64,000 nucleotides of DNA from Methylobacterium sp. 10 (lineage in GTDB: Bacteria > Pseudomonadota > Alphaproteobacteria > Rhizobiales > Beijerinckiaceae). The stretch spans positions 3,218,035-3,282,034 of the forward strand of contig NZ_KI912577.1 in assembly GCF_000519085.1 (NCBI RefSeq). The letters are read 5' to 3'. Below the pieces are notes generated by a model. That model was given only the letters and a program-made list of their open reading frames with translations. It had not been told where the DNA came from and ran no database searches. A program made the translations under genes and the position numbers. Below, in pieces: positions 56,271 through 64,000 of this stretch; the first letter of the stretch is position 1; the number at the start of each line of letters is the position of its first letter.

Positions 56271-57638
56271 ATGGCGGCTCAGTCATATCCGGCTCATCGT
56301 GCGTCGTCGTCCGGACCACCTCCGGCTCTCGACGCGACCTACCGCCGTATTACATGGCGCCTTCTGCCGTTCCTCATGGCGCTCTGGATCCTGTCCTGGA
56401 TCGACCGGGTCAATATCGGCTTCGCCAAATTGCAGATGCTGTCCGATCTCACATTCAGCGAGACCGTCTACGGCATCGGCGCAGGCATCTTCTTCATCGG
56501 CTACTTCCTGTGCGAGGTGCCGAGCAATCTCCTGCTGGAGTACATCGGCGCCCGCAAGACCATCGCGCGAATCACCTTTCTATGGGGCGTCTGCTGCGTG
56601 GCGATGATGTTCGTCACCACGCCGGCCTTCTTCTACGTCCTGCGCTTCCTCCTCGGGGTGTTCGAGGCCGGCTTCTATCCGGGCGTGATCCTGTATCTCA
56701 CCTACTGGTACCCGAGCGAGCGGCGGGCGAAGGTGTTCGGGCTCTTCATGTCTGCCTCCGCGATCGCCGGGGTGATCGGCGGGCCGCTGGCCGGGGCGAT
56801 CCTCACCGGCATGGACGGCGTGAACGGCTGGGCCGGCTGGCAATGGGTGTTCCTGCTGGAGGGCATCCCCTCGATCCTCGCGGGATTTGTCACGCTCCTC
56901 TACCTCACCGACCGCCCCAGCAAAGCCAACTGGCTGACGCCGGCACAGCGGGCGCTGATCGAGGCCGACCTCGCCCGCGACGCCGAGGCGCTGGGCCCGC
57001 GCGAACACCGCATCCTCGCCTCCCTGAAGGATGTCCGGGTCTGGCAGTGCATCGCGATCTTCTTCTGCATCATCATGGCGAACTCGGCCCTGACGTTCTT
57101 CGGGCCGAGCGTGGTGCGCGATGCCGGCTTCACCGATCCGCTCACCGTCGGCTGGATCATGTCGGCAGCTTATCTGTGCGGCGGCATCGGGATGATCCTT
57201 AACGGGCGCCATTCCGACCGAACCGGCGAGGCGCGCCTGCATTGCGGGATCCCAGCGACGATCGGGGCGCTGGCCATCGCCCTCCTCGGGTTCCTGGTCC
57301 CGGCGAGCCCGGTTCTGGCCATGCTGGCGCTCGCCGTGGCGATCGTCGGCACCATGAGCGCGATCCCCGTCTTCTGGCAGATTCCCGGCCGGTTCCTGGC
57401 GGGCTCCGCCGCCGCGGCCGGCATCGCCCTGATCAACTCGGTGGCCAACCTCGCGGGCTTCGGCGCCCCCGCCCTCATGGGTTACCTGCGCGAGCATACC
57501 GGCTCGGCCTCCGCCGGCCTGTGGCTGGTCGCGGCCTTCGAGCTGGCGACGATCGTCCTGATCCTCGCCTTCGTCCCACCCGCCACCCCGGCGCTGGAAC
57601 GCCGGGCCGCCGCCCGCGCCGCCCATAAGCCGGCCTGA
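56271..57638 (+). CDS. MFS transporter, anion:cation symporter family
   Basis: 455 residues, 12 helices. Start ATG 56271 (MAAQSYPAH); the open frame upstream is Arg-rich. ACS-type features: LPFLMALWILSWIDRVNIGF with the conserved D-R-x-N, GAGIFFIGYFLCEVPSNLLL, IGARKTIARITFLWG and LGVFEAGFYPGVILYLTYW. ACS members import organic anions (tartrate, phthalate, allantoate, 4-hydroxyphenylacetate). Followed directly by the HIU hydrolase genes, so a purine-breakdown product is a plausible substrate. Confidence 0.88.
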   Translation: MAAQSYPAHRASSSGPPPALDATYRRITWRLLPFLMALWILSWIDRVNIGFAKLQMLSDLTFSETVYGIGAGIFFIGYFLCEVPSNLLLEYIGARKTIARITFLWGVCCVAMMFVTTPAFFYVLRFLLGVFEAGFYPGVILYLTYWYPSERRAKVFGLFMSASAIAGVIGGPLAGAILTGMDGVNGWAGWQWVFLLEGIPSILAGFVTLLYLTDRPSKANWLTPAQRALIEADLARDAEALGPREHRILASLKDVRVWQCIAIFFCIIMANSALTFFGPSVVRDAGFTDPLTVGWIMSAAYLCGGIGMILNGRHSDRTGEARLHCGIPATIGALAIALLGFLVPASPVLAMLALAVAIVGTMSAIPVFWQIPGRFLAGSAAAAGIALINSVANLAGFGAPALMGYLREHTGSASAGLWLVAAFELATIVLILAFVPPATPALERRAAARAAHKPA

Positions 57639-57684
57639 ACCCGCTCCCGGTCGCGCCGGGACCGGCCCTCTGCAGGAGACAACG

Positions 57685-58227
57685 TTGAACCACCCCCCTG
57701 AGCGACCCGTCCTCACGCGCCGCAGCCTCGTTGGAGCCGGCCTCGCCGGGATCGGTCTCGGCGGCACGGTCGCCGCTACCGGCACCGTACTGGCCCAGGG
57801 CGCGCCCGCCCCGTCTTCGGCTCCGGCGCAGCCGGGAGCCCTGACCACCGGCCCGACGACGCAATCGGGCCTCGGCCCGCGCCTCACCATGCACGCCATC
57901 GACAATTTCCACGGCACACCGGGCGCGGGCATGGTCTGCGACCTCTCCGTCCTCGACGGAGACGCCTACCGGCCGCTCAAGACCATCACCACGGGGGCCA
58001 ACGGCCGCTCGCCCGAGCCGCTTCTCATCGACGATGCGCTGAAGACCGGGCGCTACGAGTTGCTGATGCATATGGAGGAGTACTTCGCCCGGATCGACGT
58101 GACGCTGCCGAGCCCGAACTTCCTCGGCCTCGTGCCGATCCGCTTCCACATCCGCGACGCGAGCCAGCGCTACCACCTGCCGATCCTGTTCACGCCCTGG
58201 GGCTACTCGTATTATCGCGGCAGCTGA
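57685..58227 (+). CDS. Exported 5-hydroxyisourate hydrolase-like protein
   Basis: 180 residues from a TTG with GGAG 6 bases before. N-terminus RPVLTRRSLVGAGLAGIGLG is a twin-arginine signal with cleavage near VLAQG. Mature part is transthyretin-like: LTMHAIDNFHGTPGAGMVCD, RFHIRDASQRYHLPILFTPW and the terminal YRGS signature. HIU hydrolase converts hydroxyisourate to OHCU in urate breakdown. Active-site His (MHAIDN), Arg and His (YHLPIL) are present. Periplasmic location is unusual; a second, cytosolic paralogue follows after 51 bp. Confidence 0.87.
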   Translation: MNHPPERPVLTRRSLVGAGLAGIGLGGTVAATGTVLAQGAPAPSSAPAQPGALTTGPTTQSGLGPRLTMHAIDNFHGTPGAGMVCDLSVLDGDAYRPLKTITTGANGRSPEPLLIDDALKTGRYELLMHMEEYFARIDVTLPSPNFLGLVPIRFHIRDASQRYHLPILFTPWGYSYYRGS

Positions 58228-58278
58228 ACGCCCCGACCCTCCGCAACCGCTCCGTCACGACACGATCAGAGAGACCCG

Positions 58279-58632
58279 ATGGCCGGCATCACGACACATA
58301 TCCTCGACTCGGAGCGCGGGCGTCCCGCGCCCGGCGTGCGCATCGACTTCTCAGTGATGGAGGAGGGGCGCTGGCGCCTCGTGAAGAGCGTCGTCACCAA
58401 TGCCGACGGGCGCACCGACGCGCCGATCCTGCCGGCGGCCGAGGCGAAGATCGGCCAGTACCAGCTCGAATTCTTTATCGACGGCTACCTGAAGAGCCGG
58501 CCGGGCGTGAGCGAGGCGGATATCTTCGTGGACAACCCGGTGGTGCGGTTCGCGGTGTTCGACGCCAAGCAACACTACCATGTGCCGATGCTGTGCACGC
58601 CCGGCAATTGCACCACCTATCGTGGGAGCTGA
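58279..58632 (+). CDS. uraH: 5-hydroxyisourate hydrolase
   Basis: 117 residues, the normal length. GITTHILDSERGRPAPGVRI (first His), VVRFAVFDAKQHYHVPMLCT and terminal YRGS are the three HIUase signatures. No signal peptide: cytosolic. Overlaps or abuts the OHCU decarboxylase gene, the next step in the pathway. No uricase or allantoinase gene is in the window. Confidence 0.93.
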   Translation: MAGITTHILDSERGRPAPGVRIDFSVMEEGRWRLVKSVVTNADGRTDAPILPAAEAKIGQYQLEFFIDGYLKSRPGVSEADIFVDNPVVRFAVFDAKQHYHVPMLCTPGNCTTYRGS

Positions 58633-58636
58633 GCCC

Positions 58637-59155
58637 TTGCCGGATCTGGCCGCTATCCATCGTCTTGAGCAGGACGCCTTCGTCGCCCTGCTCGGCGGGG
58701 TGTTCGAACATGCGGCCTGGGTCGCCGAGGCGGTGGCCCCTGCGCGACCCTTCGCCAGTGTCGCCGACCTGCACGCCGCGATGATGGACGCCGTGCGCCA
58801 TGCGCCCGAGGCGCGGCGCCTCGCCTTCCTCAATGGACACCCGGAACTCGCCGGCCCCGAGGCCCGGGCGCGGGCAATGACCGCGGAGTCCGCGAGCGAG
58901 CAGGGCAGCGCCGGCCTCGACCACCTCCCGCCCGAGGATGCGGCGGCCTTCGACCGCCTGAACGCCGCCTACCGGGAAACGTTCGGTTTCCCCTTCATCA
59001 TCGCCGTGCGCGGCCGCAGCCGAGCCGAGATCCTCGCGGTGTTCGAGGCCCGGCTCCGACGGGGACGGGCCGAGGAGGAGGCGACCGCCCTCGACGAGAT
59101 CGGCGCGATCACGCGGATGCGCCTGGACATGATGATCTCCGGGCCGGGCGATTGA
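58637..59155 (+). CDS. uraD: OHCU decarboxylase
   Basis: Converts 2-oxo-4-hydroxy-4-carboxy-5-ureidoimidazoline to S-allantoin. 172 residues from TTG 58637 with GGGAG 8 bases before; a GTG at 58622 overlapping uraH is an alternative. Family marks: FLNGHPELAG (catalytic His/Glu block), ESASEQGSAGLDHL and LNAAYRETFGFPFIIAVRGR. Completes the MFS, HIUase, HIUase, UraD group. Confidence 0.9.
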   Translation: MPDLAAIHRLEQDAFVALLGGVFEHAAWVAEAVAPARPFASVADLHAAMMDAVRHAPEARRLAFLNGHPELAGPEARARAMTAESASEQGSAGLDHLPPEDAAAFDRLNAAYRETFGFPFIIAVRGRSRAEILAVFEARLRRGRAEEEATALDEIGAITRMRLDMMISGPGD

Positions 59156-59207
59156 GAGCGCCTGGGGTTTGCGGCGGAGGAACTCGGTACCGCGTGTGCG
59201 GACCGGA

Positions 59208-60713
59208 TCAGATGATGAAGTCCCCTTCGCCGAGCGACGAGGCAGCGACATCGTGCAGGATGATGCGATGCTCGATGCCGGTGTATTTCGCGAAGGTGAC
59301 GAGGGTGTCGTCGCCGCCGTGGACCGACGTGATGACGACGTCATCGAAATTCGTCGTCAGCGGCACCACGTTCAGCTTGTCCCTGCCGAGCTCGAAATCG
59401 TGGATCTCGGTGCGGCCCTTCTCCGACCGGAAGATGAACTGGTCCTTGCCCACACCGCCGAGGACCGTGTTGTCGCCGCTCCAGGCGTCGATCCGGTCGC
59501 CGCCGCTCCCCGCCCTGATGCGATCGTCCCCGGCTGTGCCGATGATCTTGCCGTGATCGCCCGCAACGCTCTGTGAGATGATCGACGTTCCGAGCGTGAC
59601 ATCCCTCATATCGATGGACCCGTCGCTGCGGACGGCCACTTTCTCGATGGCCGAGAAGGTCTCGTCGCTGAAGCGAAGCGTATCGAGGTTAGGGTTCACC
59701 TCGACGATCAGGACGTCCCGTCCCGCGCCGCCATCGACTTCGACGGGGGTTGCCGAGACGATCAGGCGGTCGTTGCCGTTGTTGCCATAGAGCCTGTCGG
59801 CGCCGCCGCTCCCGTCGAGGGTATTGTCCTTGCCGTTGCCCGCGAGCCTGTCGCCGTAGAGGCTGCCCGTCACGTTGGTGATGTCGTAGAGCATGTCCTC
59901 GTTCGCATCGCCGCCGCTGACCTGATAAGTGCGGAAGAGGTCGATCGTGACCCCGGACGAGGAATGCTCGTAGCTCGCGGTGTCGATCCCGCCGCCGCCG
60001 CGGATGACGTCCGTTCCCGCGCCGCCTTCGATGAGATCGTCGCCGCCGCCGCCATTGATGCTGTCATTCCCGGCGCCACCGTCGAGGGCATCGTTGCCGC
60101 CGCCGCCGCCGATGACGTCCTCCCCCGCGCCGCCCTCGATACGGTTGGCGCGGCCGTCTCCCGTGAGCACATCGCCGAAACGTGTGCCGCGGACGTTGGC
60201 GATGCTCGACAGGGTGTCCTCATCGCCGGTGGGAGCGGTGTAGGCGCGCGAATCCTCCAGATACACCTCGATGCTGTACTGGGCATGCTCGTAGCTGACG
60301 GTATCGGAACCCGTGCCGCCCTTGATGACGTTGTCGCCCTCGCCGCCCTCGAACACGTCGTTGCCGCCGCCGCCGGTGAGCACGTCGTCGCCGCTTCCGC
60401 CACGGAGCACATCTCCGAACGTCCCGCCCGTCAGGCTCAGCGATGCCGTGTTGTCGAACATGTCGAGGAAGACCGCGTAACGGTCGCTCGTCAGAGCAGC
60501 GTAGCCACCCGGGACGGTTCGCGCGGCATCGGTGAAGGTCGAGCCGCCATCGGCGATGGTGCCGGTGTCGTTCAGGATGAAGCGGCCCTGACCATCGGGG
60601 CCGAAGGCGTGGCTGCTGGCCGGCCCGGCATAGGAGGCGAGGGGGTTCCCGTCCAGGCGGACGGTCTTGGTGGAATCGTAGTCGTCATCGACGGTGAAGG
60701 AAACGGACGCCAT
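59208..60713 (-). CDS. RTX-type calcium-binding repeat protein
   Basis: 501 residues, start at ATG 60713. Starts with a beta-rich region (VSFTVDDDYDSTKTVRLDGN), then many nonapeptide repeats of GGxGxDxxx type (GGSGDDVLTGGGGNDVFEGG, GGAGEDVIGGGGGNDALDGG, GAGNDSINGGGGDDLIEGG) in at least three blocks, which form calcium-filled beta rolls in RTX proteins. No enzymatic domain and no N-terminal signal, so secretion by a type I system recognising the C-terminus (ending SSLGEGDFII) is expected; the exporter is not in the window. Confidence 0.88.
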   Translation of the reverse strand: MASVSFTVDDDYDSTKTVRLDGNPLASYAGPASSHAFGPDGQGRFILNDTGTIADGGSTFTDAARTVPGGYAALTSDRYAVFLDMFDNTASLSLTGGTFGDVLRGGSGDDVLTGGGGNDVFEGGEGDNVIKGGTGSDTVSYEHAQYSIEVYLEDSRAYTAPTGDEDTLSSIANVRGTRFGDVLTGDGRANRIEGGAGEDVIGGGGGNDALDGGAGNDSINGGGGDDLIEGGAGTDVIRGGGGIDTASYEHSSSGVTIDLFRTYQVSGGDANEDMLYDITNVTGSLYGDRLAGNGKDNTLDGSGGADRLYGNNGNDRLIVSATPVEVDGGAGRDVLIVEVNPNLDTLRFSDETFSAIEKVAVRSDGSIDMRDVTLGTSIISQSVAGDHGKIIGTAGDDRIRAGSGGDRIDAWSGDNTVLGGVGKDQFIFRSEKGRTEIHDFELGRDKLNVVPLTTNFDDVVITSVHGGDDTLVTFAKYTGIEHRIILHDVAASSLGEGDFII

Positions 60714-60960
60714 CGGATTTGTCTTTCCGCTCGATACGCCGGGATCGGGCAACGGCATGGTTCCCGCCAGCGTCAGGAATGCCCGATTGCTTACGGCGCC
60801 GAGCTTTAAAGTCTGGTTTCAGACAGTCGCCGCTTCAGCCTCGCCGCCATCATCGCCGCCTCCCCGCGTTGACCCTCCCTGACCCGCTCCCTAGGGTGCC
60901 GGGCCGCATTCGGCCGGTTCCGGCCTTCCCGTATCTTCTCGCAGAACTGACGCTGACCAC

Positions 60961-62640
60961 ATGTCCGCCCCGCCCGTCTCGTCTCCGCTCGCCCTCGACC
61001 CCGCTCTGGTGGAGGCCGCCGCCCATGCGGCCGCCTGGCCCTTCGAGGAGGCGCGCAAACTCGTGGCGAGGCTCGAGCGCAAACCCAAGAGCGAAGTGCT
61101 GTTCGAGACCGGCTATGGACCGTCGGGATTGCCGCATATCGGCACGTTCGGCGAGGTGGCGCGCACCTCCATGGTGCGCCACGCCTTCCGCGTGCTCACC
61201 AACGACAGCGTGCCGACCCGCCTCATCGCCTTCTCGGACGACATGGACGGCCTGCGCAAGGTGCCGGATAACGTGCCGAACAAGGCGATGCTGATCGGCG
61301 CGCTCAACCAGCCACTGACCCGCGTGCCCGACCCGTTCGGCACGCACGAGAGCTTCGGCGCCCATAACAACGCGGAACTGCGCCGCTTCCTCGATGCCTT
61401 CGGCTTCGAGTACGAGTTCCGTTCGGCCACCGAATGCTACAAGGCCGGCCTGTTCGATACGGCCCTCCTCACGGTGCTGGAGCGCTACGAGGCAGTGATG
61501 GCGATCATGCTGCCGTCGCTCCGGGCCGAGCGTTCGGCGAGCTACTCGCCGTTCCTGCCGCTCCACCCGGAGACGGGGGAGGTGATGCAGGTGCCCATCG
61601 ACGAGGTGAAGGTCTCCGCCGGCACCCTGGTCTGGCGCGACCCGAAGACCGGCACCGCCTATGAGACTCCGGTCACCGGCGGCCACGCCAAGCTGCAATG
61701 GAAGCCCGACTGGGCCATGCGCTGGGTGGCGCTCGGCGTCGATTACGAGATGGCCGGCAAGGACCTGATCGATTCGGTGAAGCTCTCGGGCGAGATCGCC
61801 CGCGCCCTCGGGGGCGAGCCGCCGGAAGGTTTCAATTACGAGCTCTTCCTCGACAAGGAAGGCAAGAAGATCTCGAAGTCTAAGGGCAATGGCCTGTCCA
61901 TCGACGACTGGCTCGTCTACGGCACCGCCGACAGTCTCGCCCTGTTCATGTACAACAAGCCCCGCGAGGCCAAGCGCCTGTTCGTGGAGATGATCCCGCG
62001 CCAGGTGGACGATTACCTGAACTTCCTCGAGAAGTTCCCCGGGCAGGAACCGGCGCAGCAGCTCGGCAACCCGGTCTGGCACCTGCATGCGGGCCATCCG
62101 CCGGCAGCCGAAGCCGTGGGCAAGGGCGGCTCGCTGAACTTCGCCATGCTGCTCAACCTCGCGGCGGTCGCCAATACCGAGGACCCGGCGGTGCTGTGGG
62201 GCTTCATCCGCCGCTACGACCCGGAGATCGGGCCGCAGACCCATCCGGTCCTCGACAAGCTGGTGGGCCACGCGCTCGCCTATTTCCGAGATCTGGTGCG
62301 TCCGGCGAAAACCTACCGCGCGGCGACGGAGGAGGAGAGGGTGGCGCTCGCCGACCTGTCGCAGACGCTGGACGCCCATGAGGGCTCCACCGATCCGGAG
62401 GGGCTGCAGGCCATCGTCTACGAAGTCGGGCGCAGGCACTTCCCCGACCTGTCCGGCAAGGCCAAGAGCCCGGACGGCCGACCCGGCGTGTCGCAGGCCT
62501 GGTTCACCACCATCTACAACGTGCTGTTCGGCGAGGCGCGCGGACCGCGCTTCGGCTCGTTCATCGCGCTCTACGGCGTGGCGGAGACGCAAGCGCTGAT
62601 CGAAAAGGCCCTGTCCGGCGCGTTCGTGCCGACGCCTTGA
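60961..62640 (+). CDS. lysK: Lysyl-tRNA synthetase, class I
   Basis: 559 residues. This is the archaeal-type class I LysRS found also in many alphaproteobacteria. Class I motifs HIGT (59-62) and KISKSKG (303-309) are intact; [20 protein letters not shown] and [14 protein letters not shown] are typical. No class II LysS is in the window. Diverges from the RTX gene; the 247-bp gap between them holds a short hairpin (GTCTG-GTTT-CAGAC) but no gene. Confidence 0.95.
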   Translation: MSAPPVSSPLALDPALVEAAAHAAAWPFEEARKLVARLERKPKSEVLFETGYGPSGLPHIGTFGEVARTSMVRHAFRVLTNDSVPTRLIAFSDDMDGLRKVPDNVPNKAMLIGALNQPLTRVPDPFGTHESFGAHNNAELRRFLDAFGFEYEFRSATECYKAGLFDTALLTVLERYEAVMAIMLPSLRAERSASYSPFLPLHPETGEVMQVPIDEVKVSAGTLVWRDPKTGTAYETPVTGGHAKLQWKPDWAMRWVALGVDYEMAGKDLIDSVKLSGEIARALGGEPPEGFNYELFLDKEGKKISKSKGNGLSIDDWLVYGTADSLALFMYNKPREAKRLFVEMIPRQVDDYLNFLEKFPGQEPAQQLGNPVWHLHAGHPPAAEAVGKGGSLNFAMLLNLAAVANTEDPAVLWGFIRRYDPEIGPQTHPVLDKLVGHALAYFRDLVRPAKTYRAATEEERVALADLSQTLDAHEGSTDPEGLQAIVYEVGRRHFPDLSGKAKSPDGRPGVSQAWFTTIYNVLFGEARGPRFGSFIALYGVAETQALIEKALSGAFVPTP

Positions 62641-62697
62641 TACTCCCCGGGCTTAAACTCGTCGCAAGATCAAAGCGACATCTTTCCCCCGTCACCC

Positions 62698-62811
62698 CCT
62701 CATCCTGAGGTGCCGGAGCGTAGCGGAGGCCTCGAAGGAGGCCTCCAATGAGAACTGAGATCTCTGGACGTCTCCTTCGAGGCCCGCTTTCGCGGGCGCA
62801 TCAGGATGAGG
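62698..62811. repeat. Intergenic palindromic repeat, copy 3
   Basis: CCTCATCCTGAGGTGCCGGA at the left and GCGCATCAGGATGAGG at the right, with inner GCCTCGAAGGAGGCCTCC and CTCCTTCGAGGCCCGC. Compared with copy 2 the outer flanks are swapped: GGAGCGTAGCGGAGGCC is on the left here and on the right there, so the element is in opposite orientation. Lies between lysK and the SDR gene. Confidence 0.9.
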
Positions 62812-62877
62812 CCGCGAATGGGAGAGGCGGACCTTCTGTTTACTACCCTTCGCTCAGAGCCTGGGAGTTCCGTCTCC

Positions 62878-63737
62878 CTATTCCTCCCGTCCGAGCTGGC
62901 GCAGGCTCAACGCCCAGACCCGTTCCTGTAGGTCTCGGTCCCCGCCCGCCGCCGATGTCGGGACGGGGCGGCACTTCGAGAAGTACAGGCCGCTGACGCC
63001 GTCCACCTCCGGCGAGGTCGCCAGATGCAGGGAGGTCGCCGCACCGTCTGCGGGATTGCTGAGGAAGGGCCGGATGAGCGACCAGCCGACGCCGAACCAT
63101 CCCCCGGTGCCGCCGGCAAACCCGCTGGCGATCACGCCGGGATGGAGGGAATTCGCGGTGATCCCGGTGCCGGCGAGGCGCCGGGAAAGGGCGGCGGTGA
63201 ACAGCACATTGCCGAGCTTGGCCTGGGAATAGGCCTTCAGAGCCCCGTAACGGCGCGCCCCGTCGATATCCCGAGATCGATCCGGCCACGCTTATGCGCC
63301 ATCGAGGCGACGTTGACGATGCGGGCGGGCGCACTCGCCTTCATCAGGCCGAGGAGTTCCAGGGTCAGCTGCATGTAGGCGAGGTGGTCGAGCGCCCAGG
63401 TGCGCTCCAGACCATCCACGGTAAGGTACCGGGCATCGAAGATGGCGCCGGCATTGTTCACGAGCACGTCGAGGCGGGGGTAAAGCGCGCGCACCTCGGC
63501 AGCGAGGCGCCGGATCTCCGCCTGCGAGGACAGGTCCGCGAGGAACACGTCGATCACGGCGCCCGGTACGGCGGCGCGGATGCGGGACGCCGTCTCGTCG
63601 GTGCGACCGGCATCCCGACCGACAATCCCGATACGGCCCCCCGCCCGTGCCAGACCCAGGGCCGTCTCGTGGCCGATGCCCGAGGTGGCGCCGGTCACGA
63701 GACACATCTTGCCGGGGATGGGTGCGGCGTTCGCCAT
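62878..63737 (-). pseudogene. Short-chain dehydrogenase/reductase, frameshifted
   Basis: SDR frame starting MANAAPIPGKMCLVTGATSG with the TGxxxGIG NAD(P) motif, NNAG (LVNNAGAIFDARYL) and VNVASMAH with the catalytic Ser. At about 63270 a GGG run lacks one G (GGGGAT would keep frame), so the product ends after GISTGRAVTGL. The other frame then continues YGALKAYSQAKLGNVLFTAA, carrying the catalytic YxxxK, and on to GLYFSKC. Restored length is about 287 residues. Without the shift it resembles retinol dehydrogenase/WW-domain-oxidoreductase-like SDRs. Confidence 0.85.
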
Positions 63738-63783
63738 GGACGTCACGAACTCCCCCAGCCCCGGTCAACGATCGGAAGACCGC

Positions 63784-63963
63784 TCAGAAGACCGCCTGGC
63801 CGACCGCCAGGGCGAGCACCACGATCACGATGGCGATCACCAGGAACACACCGAACAGGATGCGCGACAGGGAGCGCGCGCCCGAGGCGATGCCGGTGAA
63901 GCCGAGGCCGCCCGCCAGGAGCGAGATGACGAAACAGATGAGGGCCCATTTGAGAAGGGTCAT
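63784..63963 (-). CDS. DUF1328 small membrane protein
   Basis: 59 residues starting [20 protein letters not shown] and continuing [20 protein letters not shown] then [15 protein letters not shown]. Two hydrophobic helices with the conserved W-A-x-x-F start and GFxGIA turn of the DUF1328/YtjA family, often stress-induced in alphaproteobacteria. Function unknown. Confidence 0.85.
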   Translation of the reverse strand: MTLLKWALICFVISLLAGGLGFTGIASGARSLSRILFGVFLVIAIVIVVLALAVGQAVF

Positions 63964-64000
63964 ACGCGCAAAACTCCAGCGTGCGGAACGACCGATAACC

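Noticed and set aside
59964-60809. 281-residue plus-strand open frame
   Set aside because: Mirror of the RTX repeat region; its Ala/Asp/Val periodicity is produced by the antisense of GGxGxD repeats.

Overview
The window looks like chromosome of a facultatively methylotrophic alphaproteobacterium of the Methylobacterium/Methylorubrum type. The evidence is very high GC, GTG and TTG starts, class I lysyl-tRNA synthetase, a fused transaldolase-glucose-6-phosphate isomerase, DUF482, the apaG/argE context and long Rhizobiales-style intergenic palindromes. This placement is inferred from gene content and style, not from an rRNA.

Layout. 1-12 kb: 3'-truncated ftsK, nadE, PilZ, HIT, a CDF metal exporter, a DUF482/M20/glutathione peroxidase operon, and GDPD/RidA. 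12.5-20.3 kb: arginine synthesis (argD, argF, argE) mixed with hslO, a long dCTP deaminase, apaG and speG. 20.3-20.9 kb: a MazEF-type toxin-antitoxin pair with a frameshift in both genes. 21-30 kb: a pentose-phosphate block (GH15, tkt, tal-pgi, gnd, pgl). 31-45 kb: a nitrate assimilation regulon, nasT-nasS, then nrtABD, a NirB-like FAD protein, nirA, an Fe-S flavoprotein, nasA and cysG. In front of nrtA lie a sigma-54 promoter, two hexaloop hairpins of ANTAR type and an intrinsic terminator, which fits NasT antitermination. 45-54 kb: an AmpH-like hydrolase, SCO1, and a family 2 glycosyltransferase gene split by a 5,151-bp IS1595-family element. 54-64 kb: a solute-binding protein, nitronate monooxygenase, a urate-degradation group (MFS, two HIU hydrolases, OHCU decarboxylase), an RTX protein, lysK, a frameshifted SDR and a DUF1328 protein.

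The most unusual part is the IS1595-family element (47576-52726). It has perfect 24-bp inverted ends and an 8-bp target duplication, and removing it restores a 622-codon glycosyltransferase frame. Besides the transposase it carries a winged-helix-like protein, a DUF1643 protein, an AT-rich two-gene module (a helical protein plus a membrane-anchored dCTP-deaminase/dUTPase-fold protein), a small XRE regulator, a HigB/HigA-like pair and a tRNA 3'-half-like fragment. Three palindromes of the form GCCAACG-N5-CGTTGGC (one with an imperfect left arm) sit at the left-end promoter and between transposase and regulator, suggesting one regulator controls cargo and transposition. The two-gene module is the best candidate for an undescribed (perhaps defence-like) system.
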